A stretch of DNA of 64,000 nt from NCBI RefSeq assembly GCF_900107135.1, contig NZ_FNOV01000001.1, forward strand, positions 62,001 through 126,000. The letters are read 5' to 3'. Below the pieces are notes generated by a model. That model did not search any database. It had not been told where the DNA came from and worked only from the letters and a program-made list of their open reading frames with translations. Source of the stretch: Hymenobacter psychrophilus. GTDB lineage: Bacteria; Bacteroidota; Bacteroidia; Cytophagales; Hymenobacteraceae. The position numbers were made by a program, and so were the translations under genes. Position 1 is the first letter of the stretch, and every line of letters begins with the position of its first letter. Shown piece after piece: positions 9,422 to 17,816 of this stretch.

Positions 9422-9832
9422 ATGTTTACCAATTTTGAGCACCTCGGCCTGGCCGTTAACGACCTTGAAGCGGCTACGGCCCTCTATACCACGCTGCTCG
9501 GCCAGCCGCCCTACAAGCGCGAGCACGTGTCCTCCGAAGCCGTAGACACGGTTTTCTTCCAGGTCGGCGGTTCTAAAATAGAGCTGCTGGCCGGCACCTC
9601 ACCCGACAGCGCCATCACCAAGTTTCTGGCTAAGAAGTCCGAAGGTATTCATCACGTTGCCTTCGAGGTAGATGACATCCGGGCTGAAATGGTGCGGCTG
9701 CGGGCCGCCGGCTTCACGCTGCTCAACGAGGAGCCTAAACGCGGTGCCGATAACAAGCTCGTCTGCTTTGTCCATCCCAAATCGGCCGCTGGCGTACTGG
9801 TTGAATTGTGCCAGTCGGTGGAGGATTTGTGA
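9422..9832 (+). CDS. mce: Methylmalonyl-CoA epimerase (VOC family)
   Basis: 136 residues, full length for this family. It interconverts (R)- and (S)-methylmalonyl-CoA between methylmalonyl-CoA mutase and propionyl-CoA metabolism. The vicinal-oxygen-chelate pattern is clear: an N-terminal FEHLGLAVNDL strand with H7, SKIELLAG, a second-half SEGIHHVAFEVDD with H77/H78, and the terminal GVLVELCQ with E128. These give the expected metal-ligand set. It is monocistronic and convergent with the barrel gene at 9911. The mutase genes are not in this window. Confidence 0.9.
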   Translation: MFTNFEHLGLAVNDLEAATALYTTLLGQPPYKREHVSSEAVDTVFFQVGGSKIELLAGTSPDSAITKFLAKKSEGIHHVAFEVDDIRAEMVRLRAAGFTLLNEEPKRGADNKLVCFVHPKSAAGVLVELCQSVEDL

Positions 9833-9910
9833 AAGTGGGCATAGTAATGACCACGACCTCCTTTAGTAGCCTGATACTATAAAGTGTAGCGCCAGGCACT
9901 TCTGCTGTTC

Positions 9911-10618
9911 TTATTTTCCCGGAAGGGATGAGGTAGCGGAGGCATTTTGGGTGGCCAACTTGCCGAAGCAGTAGCGAAGACTAATCTCCAGATTTGGGTC
10001 GATGGCACCGCTGTACCCGAAATAGAACACATTCGCGCGCAATTCGCTCGCGGCCTCCAATCGCGGAGCTATGGCATACCGAAGTCCGGCGCCCAGCAAG
10101 AGACTGGCATAGGTGCCAGTGCGCGAATAGTCGTACCGGTCCGTGATTCGGTTCTGGGTATCGGAGAGAGTCGTAGTGGACTGTTCGCGGCTATGATAGA
10201 TGCTGGCACCTGCCAGGGCATCGAAGCGTGCTCGTTGGGAGTTGTTTTTAAACGTGTAACGGGCCAGCAGCGGCAGAACATAGTAGCGACGCTTGGTTGT
10301 GCCACTTACATAGCCAACAATGGGGTTGTTTGGGTCCTGCGCATAGTTGTTGATTGGGGCCGTGTACTGCCGCCGGTAGTCGTAGGTGGTAGCGCTAAGC
10401 TGCAGGGCGAGGCTCGGTAGCAGCCGTATGCCAGCTATTATCGAAGGCGAGTAGATCAGGTCAGAACTGAGAGGATAGCCAACACGCTTATCGTAATAGC
10501 GGCCGGCATTTACGCCCAGGCCAACATACACTTTAGGGGTGAATGAGGCAGTGCCGGAAGTCTGGGCGCTGGCCGCCAAAGGCAGTGCCAGCAGGCTGCA
10601 GCATAAAAGTTTAAACAT
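9911..10618 (-). CDS. Predicted outer-membrane beta-barrel protein
   Basis: 235 residues from ATG 10618, chosen because MFKLLCCSLLALPLAASAQ is a clean signal peptide; the longer frame only adds unlikely upstream residues. The mature part has alternating aromatic/polar strands (YVGLGVNAGRYYDK, SLALQLSATTYDYRRQY, RYYVLPLLARYTF, LLLGAGLRYAIAPRLEAASELRANVFY) and a near-terminal LEISLRYCFGKL. This resembles small porin-like barrels (OmpA/'outer membrane beta-barrel' families) of Bacteroidota. No substrate can be deduced. It stands alone, with a gene-free stretch upstream. Confidence 0.65.
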   Translation of the reverse strand: MFKLLCCSLLALPLAASAQTSGTASFTPKVYVGLGVNAGRYYDKRVGYPLSSDLIYSPSIIAGIRLLPSLALQLSATTYDYRRQYTAPINNYAQDPNNPIVGYVSGTTKRRYYVLPLLARYTFKNNSQRARFDALAGASIYHSREQSTTTLSDTQNRITDRYDYSRTGTYASLLLGAGLRYAIAPRLEAASELRANVFYFGYSGAIDPNLEISLRYCFGKLATQNASATSSLPGK

Positions 10619-11060
10619 GGAGTGAAGAGTAGGACTAAAAGTGCCGCTAATGTAGGGAGAAACTTCATGCCCTGTGCAGAAGCTACAGTACCTTTCCTCC
10701 GGCAATGAAACGCTGGCTCACTGGCCGGGTGTGGACTCCGTATTACGGTTATGTATCAAGTAATTGCGCTTTTAATTGTCGGGCCTTGGGTCTTGCCCGC
10801 CCGTAGTTGAGGCTGACGGCTTTGAGCGTGGGTATTGTCTGAAAGCTGACAAAACCGTACAAGGGTTACCGTACAAAGCAGGCCGCAACAGGCCCTGTAC
10901 TACGACACGAAATAATGAAGCTGTTTAGGAAGCGCCCGGAATCAAGTTAGCGCATCATGCTTCGACCAGCGGACGCCAGCTAAGGCATGGCGTTCTTTGG
11001 GCTTTCTAGACAGCTTTGACTAAGTTCAGATAACCCCGAACTCCCCAAACTTCCAAGCCT
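10619..11060. other. Gene-free spacer between divergent genes, with a REP-like palindrome
   Basis: About 440 bases with no plausible coding frame. It contains a short direct repeat (CCGTACAA twice near 10855-10880) and the palindromic element at 10950-10996. It must also hold the promoters of the barrel gene (-) and the tsaC-like gene (+). Confidence 0.5.
10950..10996. repeat. REP-like palindrome, class 2, copy 1
   Basis: The core CATGCTTCGAC..GCGGACGCCAG is shared with 36467-36509. The flanks (GCATCATGC and GGCATGGCG) form an imperfect inverted repeat. The shared core in two unrelated spacers suggests a dispersed element. Confidence 0.45.
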
Positions 11061-11642
11061 ATGATTCCCAAATTCCTGCGTTCTGAGGCCGATTCGGCCG
11101 TAGACGCGCTGCTGCTGCAACAGGTGATACTTTACCCGACCGACACGATATGGGGGCTGGGCTGCGACGCCGAACTGTCTCGGGGCGTGGAACAGATATA
11201 TAAGCTCAAGAACCGGCCGGCTGAAAAGGCCTGTATTGTGCTGGTGGCCGACGAGTCTATGTTTGCCCGCTACGCCGCCGTGGTGCCCGATAATCTGCCC
11301 GAGCTGCTGGCTGCTCAAACCCGGCCAACCACGTACATCGTGCCCGGTAGCCGCCACCTGGCTTCCAACCTGCTGGCCCCCGATGGCACTATTGGGTTGC
11401 GTGTGGTGCTCGATGATGAATTCTGCCGGCTGGTGTTGCGGCGGCTGGGCCACGGGCTGGTGTCTACCTCGGCCAATCTCAGCGGCGAAGCCTCCCCGGC
11501 CATGTTCAGTGAAATAGCGCCCGAGCTGGTCCGGAAAGTCGATTATGTAGTGAGCTGGCGCCAGGACGACCCGACCCGCGCCGTGCCTTCGCGGGTAGTG
11601 CGGGTACTGCCCAACGGTACGCTGGAAACGGTGCGGGAGTAG
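11061..11642 (+). CDS. tsaC: L-threonylcarbamoyladenylate synthase (TsaC/YrdC/Sua5 family)
   Basis: 193 residues, close to single-domain TsaC and lacking the extra Sua5 C-terminal domain. It makes threonylcarbamoyl-AMP from threonine, bicarbonate and ATP, the first step of the tRNA t6A37 modification. Motifs visible: YPTDTIWGLGCDA (about 25-37), YKLKNRPAEKACIVLVAD (about 47-64) and STSANLSGEASP (about 135-146), all part of the nucleotide/threonine-binding YrdC core. The later tsa genes are not nearby. A YciO-type paralogue is the main alternative. Confidence 0.88.
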   Translation: MIPKFLRSEADSAVDALLLQQVILYPTDTIWGLGCDAELSRGVEQIYKLKNRPAEKACIVLVADESMFARYAAVVPDNLPELLAAQTRPTTYIVPGSRHLASNLLAPDGTIGLRVVLDDEFCRLVLRRLGHGLVSTSANLSGEASPAMFSEIAPELVRKVDYVVSWRQDDPTRAVPSRVVRVLPNGTLETVRE

Positions 11643-11735
11643 CTACCCAAAAAAAACAAGCTCGACAGGAGGTTACGTTTGGGGGATGCAGGGTATGAAA
11701 GCCCAAATCAAACACCAACCTCTACTTTACTGACC

Positions 11736-12002
11736 ATGAAATTCTCGTTCAAAAACCTGCTCGTATTGGCCGCTTTCGCTCCTTTCGCCCTGGCTTCGTG
11801 CTCGGAGGCTACCCAGGAAAACGCTGAGGCTACCGCCGAAAGCGCCGCTAACGATGCTGCCACCGCCACCGACGCCGCCGGTAACGCCATCGAAAACACC
11901 GCCGACAACGCGGCTGCCGAAATGGCTCCCGAGCCCGGCGACACGGCCGTAGTAAAGAACGTACCCGCCGACAAGCTGGTGGAAGAAGTTCCGGCCCAGT
12001 AA
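11736..12002 (+). CDS. Small alanine-rich lipoprotein
   Basis: 88 residues from ATG 11736; the longer in-frame start at 11679 adds unlikely residues. The N-terminus MKFSFKNLLVLAAFAPFALASC is a lipoprotein signal with the lipobox Cys after ALAS. The mature part is low-complexity, rich in Ala, Asp, Asn, Glu and Thr (ATESAANDAATATDAAGNA), acidic and predicted disordered. There is no recognised domain; it resembles the many small entericidin-like or spacer lipoproteins of Bacteroidota. A strong terminator follows. Confidence 0.75.
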   Translation: MKFSFKNLLVLAAFAPFALASCSEATQENAEATAESAANDAATATDAAGNAIENTADNAAAEMAPEPGDTAVVKNVPADKLVEEVPAQ

Positions 12003-12025
12003 GTACATGGCCGGCAACGGCTGGT

Positions 12026-12062
12026 AAAAAGCGCCTCTGGAAAACTCCGGAGGCGCTTTTTT
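12026..12062 (+). terminator. Intrinsic terminator after the small lipoprotein gene
   Basis: A stem at 12026-12040 with 12047-12061 (one T:G pair) closes a 6-base loop and ends in a T6 run. Confidence 0.85.
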
Positions 12063-12127
12063 GTGCTCATTGCCCATGCTGCCACCGGCCAGTCACTCCC
12101 TGAATCCGGTCATACTAGGGGCCTTGC

Positions 12128-12135
12128 TACCTTTG
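12128..12135 (+). promoter_or_regulatory. Promoter -7 element immediately before the nucleotidyltransferase start
   Basis: TACCTTTG is an exact TAnnTTTG match, ending only 4 bases before ATG 12140. If used, the transcript would be leaderless or nearly so. No good TTG is seen 20 bases upstream. Confidence 0.4.
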
Positions 12136-12139
12136 TGCC

Positions 12140-13558
12140 ATGCACACGCCGCAACTCCCCGACCTGCCCCTGTTCCAGACTATTGCCGCCGCCGCCGCCG
12201 CCCAAGGCTCGCCGGCCTACGTAATTGGCGGCTACGTGCGCGACCTTGCCCTGGCCCGCCCCAGTAAAGATGTGGACGTGGTGTGCGTGGGCGACGGTAT
12301 TGCGCTGGCCCAGGAGGTAAGCCGCCGCCTGCCCGGCCGGCCCCGCGTGACGGTGTTCAAGAACTTCGGCACCGCCATGCTGCCCACGCCCGATATTGAG
12401 GTGGAGTTTGTGGGTGCCCGCCGCGAAAGCTACCGGGCCGAGAGCCGCAAGCCCGAGGTAGAGGCCGGTACGCTCGAAGAAGACCTGGCCCGCCGCGACT
12501 TTACCATCAACGCTTTGGGCCTGAGTTTGAATGAGGCCGACTTCGGGACGCTGGTGGACCGCTACGACGGCATGGGCGACCTGGCCCGCAAGCTCATCCG
12601 CACGCCCCTCGACCCCGACATCACGTTCTCCGATGACCCATTGCGCATGTTGCGCGCCGTGCGGTTTGCCGCCCAGCTTAACTTCGATATCGAGCCCGAT
12701 ACGTTTGATGCGCTGGCCCGCAATAAGGAGCGGATCAGTATTGTGTCGCAGGAGCGGATTACGACCGAAATTAATAAGATGCTGCTGGTGCCCAAGCCGA
12801 GCTACGGCTTCAAGCTGCTGTTCAGTAGCGGGCTGCTGGCACTCATCTTCCCGAAGATGGCCGGACTGCACGGCGTAGAAAAAGTGGGCCAGCATGCCCA
12901 CAAAGACAACTTTTACCACACGCTGCAGGTACTCGACAACGTGGCCGCGGCCGACGGCGACCTGTGGCTGCGCTGGGCCGCGGTGCTGCACGACATTGCC
13001 AAGCCTGCCACCAAGCGCTACGACAAGCGCGTGGGCTGGACGTTTCATGGGCACGAGGACAAGGGCGCGCGCTGGGTGCCGGGCATTTTCACCGACTTCA
13101 AGCTGCCGCTGGGCGAGGAGATGCGCCAGGTGCAGAAGCTGGTAAAGCTGCACCTGCGGCCTATTTCGCTGGTAAAGGAGGTGGTAACCGACTCGGCTGT
13201 GCGCCGGCTGCTGTTCGAGGCCGGCGACGACATCGACCGGCTGATGCTGCTGTGCCGGGCCGACATTACGAGCAAGGACCATAACCGCGTGGCCCGCTAC
13301 CTGCGCAACTTCGATGTGGTGGAACAGAAGCTGAAGGAAGTGGAGGAAAAGGATAGCCTGCGCAATTTCAAGCCCGTCATCACCGGCGAAATCATCATGG
13401 AAACCTTCGGCCTAAAGCCCAGCCGCGCCGTGGGCGAATTGAAAGAAGCGCTGCTCGAAGCAATTCTGGAGGGCCGGGTGCGCAACGAGTACGACGAGGC
13501 TTTCGCGCTCCTGTTGGAACTGGGCCGCCAGCAGCGCCTGACGCCGGTGGCGAGGTAA
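12140..13558 (+). CDS. cca: tRNA CCA-adding / poly(A) polymerase-type nucleotidyltransferase with HD domain
   Basis: 472 residues. The class II nucleotidyltransferase head has AYVIGGYVRDLALARPSKDVDVVCVGDG (about 26-53), with the GG..VRD turn and the DVD metal-binding acidic pair. RRDFTINAL follows, then the RNA-binding neck (DPLRMLRAVRFAAQLNF). A C-terminal HD domain shows H..NFYHTLQVLDNV and VLHDIAKPATKRYD (about 255-300), with a further H in FHGHED. The family adds or repairs the 3' CCA of tRNA, or polyadenylates RNA; the HD part often has phosphatase/phosphodiesterase activity. The tRNA at 35606 encodes its own CCA, so a repair role is plausible. A very long palindrome follows the stop. 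Confidence 0.88.
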   Translation: MHTPQLPDLPLFQTIAAAAAAQGSPAYVIGGYVRDLALARPSKDVDVVCVGDGIALAQEVSRRLPGRPRVTVFKNFGTAMLPTPDIEVEFVGARRESYRAESRKPEVEAGTLEEDLARRDFTINALGLSLNEADFGTLVDRYDGMGDLARKLIRTPLDPDITFSDDPLRMLRAVRFAAQLNFDIEPDTFDALARNKERISIVSQERITTEINKMLLVPKPSYGFKLLFSSGLLALIFPKMAGLHGVEKVGQHAHKDNFYHTLQVLDNVAAADGDLWLRWAAVLHDIAKPATKRYDKRVGWTFHGHEDKGARWVPGIFTDFKLPLGEEMRQVQKLVKLHLRPISLVKEVVTDSAVRRLLFEAGDDIDRLMLLCRADITSKDHNRVARYLRNFDVVEQKLKEVEEKDSLRNFKPVITGEIIMETFGLKPSRAVGELKEALLEAILEGRVRNEYDEAFALLLELGRQQRLTPVAR

Positions 13559-13561
13559 CAG

Positions 13562-13655
13562 TACTACAGTTGGTATAGAGGCCGGCGAGTCGGGCCCACG
13601 CGAAAAATTTGTTTCGCGTGGGCCCGACTCGCCGGCCTCTATACCAACTGTAGTA
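13562..13655. repeat. 44-bp perfect palindrome with 6-base loop
   Basis: Bases 13562-13605 are exactly complementary to 13612-13655. The stem is far longer than intrinsic terminators need and lacks a following T tract (TATAATTTATTT follows instead). It may terminate transcription, but it looks more like a repetitive palindromic element. Confidence 0.8.
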
Positions 13656-13864
13656 TAATTTATTTATTGGTTGTCAGTTTCTTGTAGATATTGCGCTGGA
13701 ATTTCGGGGCTGCTCAACGAGAATGGCTGCAAAATTGTTTCTGCTTCCAAAAGTGCTGCAACCTTTTTTGTCGGTTGCAACTCCCGGAGTTGGCGCGGCA
13801 GCTTTGCCCGACGAGTACTGCTTATCGATTTCTTCCTTAATCTTTCTGCTATAACAAAACCTTT

Positions 13865-16279
13865 ATGCATTCTTTAGTTCGCCCGTTGCTGCTGGCCGGC
13901 GCGGTGCTGGTGGCCGCTGGGGCCGCCCAGGCCCAATCGGGCGCCAAAATTACCGTTAGTGGCTATGTGCGCGACGCGGCCACCGGCGAAAACCTGATTG
14001 GCGTGGCGGTCGTCAGTCCGGCTACCGGCGAGGGTACTGCCACCAACACCTACGGCTTCTATTCGCTCACGCTGCCCGCTCCGGCTGCCCCCTCCGACTC
14101 GGTGCGGCTGCTGGCCAGCTACCTGGGCTACGAGCGCAGCCGCTGGGCCACGGTAGCCACGGCCAATGCCAGCCATAACTTTCGGCTGCGCAGCATCAGC
14201 AGCGAGCTGGGCGGGGTGGAAATTGTGGGCAACCGGGGTACGGAGGAGCGCATCGAGCGGAGCACCCGCATGGGCACCATCAACGTGCCCATCGCCCAGA
14301 TCAAGAACCTGCCCAAGCTGTTTGGCGAAACCGATGTGCTGAAGGTGCTGCAGCTGCTGCCCGGCGTGCAGAGCGGCGGTGAGGGCCAGAGCGGCTTATA
14401 TGTGCGCGGCGGCTCGCCCGACCAAAACCTGATTCTGCTCGACGGTACGCCGGTATACAACGCGGCGCACCTGTTCGGCTTCTTCTCGGTTTTCAACGCC
14501 GACGCGCTTAATAACGTGGAGCTGATTAAGGGTGGCTTCCCGGCCCGCTACGGTGGCCGGCTTTCGTCGGTGCTCGATATTTCGATGAAGGAGGGCAACA
14601 TGCAGGAGTTCCACGGCGAGGGAGCCGTGGGCATCGTGGCCGCCAAGCTCACGCTCGAAGGCCCTATCAAGAAAGACACGGCGTCGTTCCTGATTTCGGC
14701 CCGCCGCACTTACCTCGATATTCTGGCCCAGCCCTTCATCAAGTCGCAGCTGTCGGCAGAGGGCACCGGGGGCTCGATTGGCTACTTCTTCCACGACCTC
14801 AACGCCAAGCTCAACTGGAAGCTCAGTGGCCGCGACCGGCTGTACTTGAGCGGCTATACCGGCTACGACAAGTTCTATGCCCGCCTGCGCGACAAAGACA
14901 AAAATTCGAGCGACTACAGCCGTGCGGAGGCCAACCTGGGCTGGGGCAACATCACAGCCGGTCTGCGCTGGAACCGCGTGGTGAACGATAAGCTGTTCAT
15001 GAACACCCATTTCAGCTACAGCAAGTACCAGTTTGAAGTGGGCCAGGAGGATGAGCAGCGCTACACCGATAACAACGGCCAGGCCAAAACGAGCAAGTAC
15101 TCGCTGCGCTACTTCTCCAACATTCGCGACCTGAGCCTTAAAACCGACTTCGATTACGCTCCTTCGCCCGACCACTACATCCGCTTCGGTGGGCAGTACA
15201 TTCTGCACTCGTTCCGGCCCGGCGCGCTGCAGGAGAAGGGCAACTTCGGCGACGTTAATGCCCAGACGAAGCTGGGCACGCAGACGCTGGCCAGCGAGGT
15301 CGGCCTCTACGCCGAAGACGATTATCGGCTGACCGAACGGCTGAAAGTAAACGGCGGCCTGCGCCTGAACGGGTTTCTGGTGCGGGGCACGTTTTATCCC
15401 AGCATCGAGCCGCGGCTGGCGGCCCGCTTCCTGCTTACCGAGCAGTGGGCCCTAAAAGCCTCCTACGCCCGTACTTCGCAGTTTGTGCACCTGCTCGTGA
15501 ACAGCGGCATTGGCCTGCCCACCGATTTGTGGGTGCCCTCGACGCCCGTTATCCGGCCGCAGCGGGCCCAACAGGTTAGCCTGGGGGCAGCCCGCACGCT
15601 CAACTTCAAAGAGGAAGCGTACGAGCTGAGCTTCGAGAGCTACTACAAGCCCATGCGCAACCTCATCGAGTACCGCGAGGGGGCCAGCTTCCTGGGTACC
15701 GTGGATAGCCAGTGGGAGGATAAGGTGACCAGCGGCAAGGGCTGGGCCTACGGCGGCGAGCTGTTTCTGCAGAAGAAAACTGGTCGCACCACCGGCTGGA
15801 TCGGCTATTCGCTGGCCTGGAGCAAGCGCCGCTTCCCCGACCTCAACCAGGGCCGCATCTTCCCCTACAAGTACGACCGGCGCCACGATGTGTCGGTGGT
15901 TGTCTCGCACCACTTCAGTCCCACCTTCACGCTGTCGGCTACCTGGGTATATGGCACCGGCAACGCCACCACGCTTTCGCAGGGCCGGTTTTTGCTCGGC
16001 GGCGGCCAAGAGTACGACGACTACGGCGACCGGAACTCGTTCCGGATGCGGGCCTACCACCGCTTCGACCTGGACCTGAGCAAGACCAAGAAGAAGAAGT
16101 GGGGCGAAGTTGTCAATAGCTTCAGCATCTACAACGTGTACAGCCGCCGCAACCCCTACTACCTCTACTACCAGCGCGGCTACACCGACTTCCAGGGCAA
16201 CGTGCAGGAAAAGCCCACTTACCGCCAAGTGTCATTGTTTCCCATCATTCCCTCATTCAGCAAGGCGTTTAAATTCTGA
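13865..16279 (+). CDS. TonB-dependent outer-membrane receptor with carboxypeptidase-like N-domain
   Basis: 804 residues. A signal peptide ends at AQAQ (about 23). Residues ~29-115 (ITVSGYVRDAATGENLIGVAVV ... GFYSL) form a CarboxypepD_reg-like beta-sandwich. The plug domain spans about 120-245 (ETDVLKVLQLLPGVQSGGEG, YVRGGSPDQNLILLDGTPVY, VELIKGGFPARYGGRLSSVLDI). The rest is a 22-strand-type barrel ending in a terminal Phe (FSKAFKF). It imports a ligand using TonB energy. The next gene is a DUF4249 lipoprotein, the standard partner of this receptor subtype, which is distinct from SusC/SusD. The ligand is unknown. Confidence 0.92.
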   Translation: MHSLVRPLLLAGAVLVAAGAAQAQSGAKITVSGYVRDAATGENLIGVAVVSPATGEGTATNTYGFYSLTLPAPAAPSDSVRLLASYLGYERSRWATVATANASHNFRLRSISSELGGVEIVGNRGTEERIERSTRMGTINVPIAQIKNLPKLFGETDVLKVLQLLPGVQSGGEGQSGLYVRGGSPDQNLILLDGTPVYNAAHLFGFFSVFNADALNNVELIKGGFPARYGGRLSSVLDISMKEGNMQEFHGEGAVGIVAAKLTLEGPIKKDTASFLISARRTYLDILAQPFIKSQLSAEGTGGSIGYFFHDLNAKLNWKLSGRDRLYLSGYTGYDKFYARLRDKDKNSSDYSRAEANLGWGNITAGLRWNRVVNDKLFMNTHFSYSKYQFEVGQEDEQRYTDNNGQAKTSKYSLRYFSNIRDLSLKTDFDYAPSPDHYIRFGGQYILHSFRPGALQEKGNFGDVNAQTKLGTQTLASEVGLYAEDDYRLTERLKVNGGLRLNGFLVRGTFYPSIEPRLAARFLLTEQWALKASYARTSQFVHLLVNSGIGLPTDLWVPSTPVIRPQRAQQVSLGAARTLNFKEEAYELSFESYYKPMRNLIEYREGASFLGTVDSQWEDKVTSGKGWAYGGELFLQKKTGRTTGWIGYSLAWSKRRFPDLNQGRIFPYKYDRRHDVSVVVSHHFSPTFTLSATWVYGTGNATTLSQGRFLLGGGQEYDDYGDRNSFRMRAYHRFDLDLSKTKKKKWGEVVNSFSIYNVYSRRNPYYLYYQRGYTDFQGNVQEKPTYRQVSLFPIIPSFSKAFKF

Positions 16280-16398
16280 TCAGGGAGTTGCGCTGATTCT
16301 TCGATGATTACGCTGATTTGCTGTTCGTTGGTTGCTGCGCGCACTGCGTGGGGTTTGCTGAATTTTGTTGATTACCTGGGGTTTTAGTTCTTCTTAAT

Positions 16399-17427
16399 AT
16401 GGATAAGCTGCGTTTGTTATTGGTAGTAAGCCTGAGCCTGGGGCTGGCGGGTTGCGAAACGGTTGTGGACGTGGACACGCCGCCGCACACGCCCCGGCTG
16501 GCGCTGAGCTACACGCTGAGCAACACGCCCCCCGAACTGCCCTCCAACACCAGTAACCGCAGCTTTTTTGGGCAGCGCCAGCTGTACGTGAGCAGTAGCC
16601 AGGGAGTGCTCGAAACCAAGGAGCTGGCCGGCCGCGGCGACGCCACCGTGCAGCTCTTCGACGAGAGCGGCCGGCTGGTGGAGCAGTTCCGCTCCAAGGC
16701 CCAGCAAGGGTACTTCGGCAGTGGCGGCGGCCCGCGCGACAGTATCTATGGCGACTACGTGCCTACCCGCGGCTTTGTGGGCGTGCCCGGCCGCCGCTAT
16801 ACGCTCCGGGCGTCGGCCCCGGGTGTAGCGGCCGTCGAGGCCACCATCGCGCTGCCCGCCGTACCCACCGTTGAGTCGGCCGGCTACGCGGCCAAGCCCC
16901 GCGACCCCAACAACGGGGGCTATGGCTACGACTACAGTGGCCGCCTCACGGTGGCCGTGGCCGATAACCCCGCCACCACCGATTATTACCTGGCCTACGC
17001 CCGCGTACTCGATAAGCAGGGCAACTATTGGGGGGCCGTTTCGCGCGACTACAGTGCCCCCGGCGCCGATGGGCCAGATATCAACCTGAGCCGCTTCCAG
17101 CTTTCTGACCCCAGCAGCTTTTACAGCCAGTACCCCTACAGCGACGTGGGCAGTAATGGGCCGCTGCTGAGCTTTGGGACCGATGTGCGGCTGTACTTCC
17201 AGGGCGGTTACGGCAGCGGGGGGAGCGTTCCGGAGCCCGGCTACATCGAAGTTGTCGTTAGCAGCATTACGCCCGATACGTACCAGTTTTATCAGTCGGT
17301 GCTGCGCTTCTATGACACCGACGGCAACCCTTTTGCCGAACCCGCCCCGTTACATTCCAACCTACGCGGCGGCTACGGCCTGTTTGGCGGCGCCACCGAC
17401 GCGGTGTACCGCATTCCGCTTCTCTAG
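16399..17427 (+). CDS. DUF4249 family lipoprotein, partner of the TonB receptor
   Basis: 342 residues with a lipoprotein signal MDKLRLLLVVSLSLGLAGC (Cys at about 19). The mature N-terminus (ETVVDVD) and the following beta-rich body (ATVQLFDESGRLVEQF, GRRYTLRASAPGVAAVEATIALP, TPDTYQFYQSVLRFYDTDGNPFAEPA) fit DUF4249, a family found directly after TonB receptors in Cytophagia. It starts 120 bases after the receptor and is presumably co-transcribed. The role is inferred as a surface-exposed accessory lipoprotein for receptor uptake; no enzymatic motif is visible. Confidence 0.82.
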   Translation: MDKLRLLLVVSLSLGLAGCETVVDVDTPPHTPRLALSYTLSNTPPELPSNTSNRSFFGQRQLYVSSSQGVLETKELAGRGDATVQLFDESGRLVEQFRSKAQQGYFGSGGGPRDSIYGDYVPTRGFVGVPGRRYTLRASAPGVAAVEATIALPAVPTVESAGYAAKPRDPNNGGYGYDYSGRLTVAVADNPATTDYYLAYARVLDKQGNYWGAVSRDYSAPGADGPDINLSRFQLSDPSSFYSQYPYSDVGSNGPLLSFGTDVRLYFQGGYGSGGSVPEPGYIEVVVSSITPDTYQFYQSVLRFYDTDGNPFAEPAPLHSNLRGGYGLFGGATDAVYRIPLL

Positions 17428-17816
17428 CCGCCGGTTTTTCGGCAACTGGTCTTCAACCAACAAGCGGCCGGCCCCAGTGTGGGGCCGGCCGCTTGTGGCG
17501 TTGTGCCAGGTAGGCTACAGGTTGATTAAGAAAGCCCCAGACCTCCTGTTGCAGCAGGGAAACAGGCCGGGGCTCTCTCGGGTCGCATCTTTTTCACTCA
17601 CATACGGACCCTTGCCTAAGGCACCTTGCAGGTGCTGTGCTATACGGATGTAAAAACCGGGCCAACAGTTGCCAGCCCGGATACAAATTTGATCGTTGAG
17701 GTATAGAACGGTTGAAATGCCAGTGGGTTACGGTAAAATTGCGTCGTTGTTGGTAAGTTGCCTTTTAGTGTCTCTGGGAGGCATTTGGCAAGGCTTACTA
17801 CTGCGGCTACGCCAGC
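17428..17816. other. Convergent spacer with several GC-rich hairpins
   Basis: No gene is seen. There is a perfect 15-bp stem at 17461-17475 with 17481-17495 and a two-part imperfect hairpin at 17533-17574. Two smaller stem-loops lie near 17621-17637 and 17656-17680. They lie between convergent gene ends and probably end transcription from both sides, though none has a strong T tract. Confidence 0.55.
17461..17495. terminator. GC-rich 15-bp hairpin after the DUF4249 gene
   Basis: CAAGCGGCCGGCCCC (17461-17475) pairs exactly with 17481-17495 around a 5-base loop. There is no T run, so intrinsic termination is only possible, not certain. Confidence 0.5.

Noticed and set aside
12110..13282. 390-codon minus-strand frame opposite the nucleotidyltransferase gene
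   Set aside because: Shadow of GC-rich coding DNA; the opposite strand has clear catalytic motifs and this frame has none.
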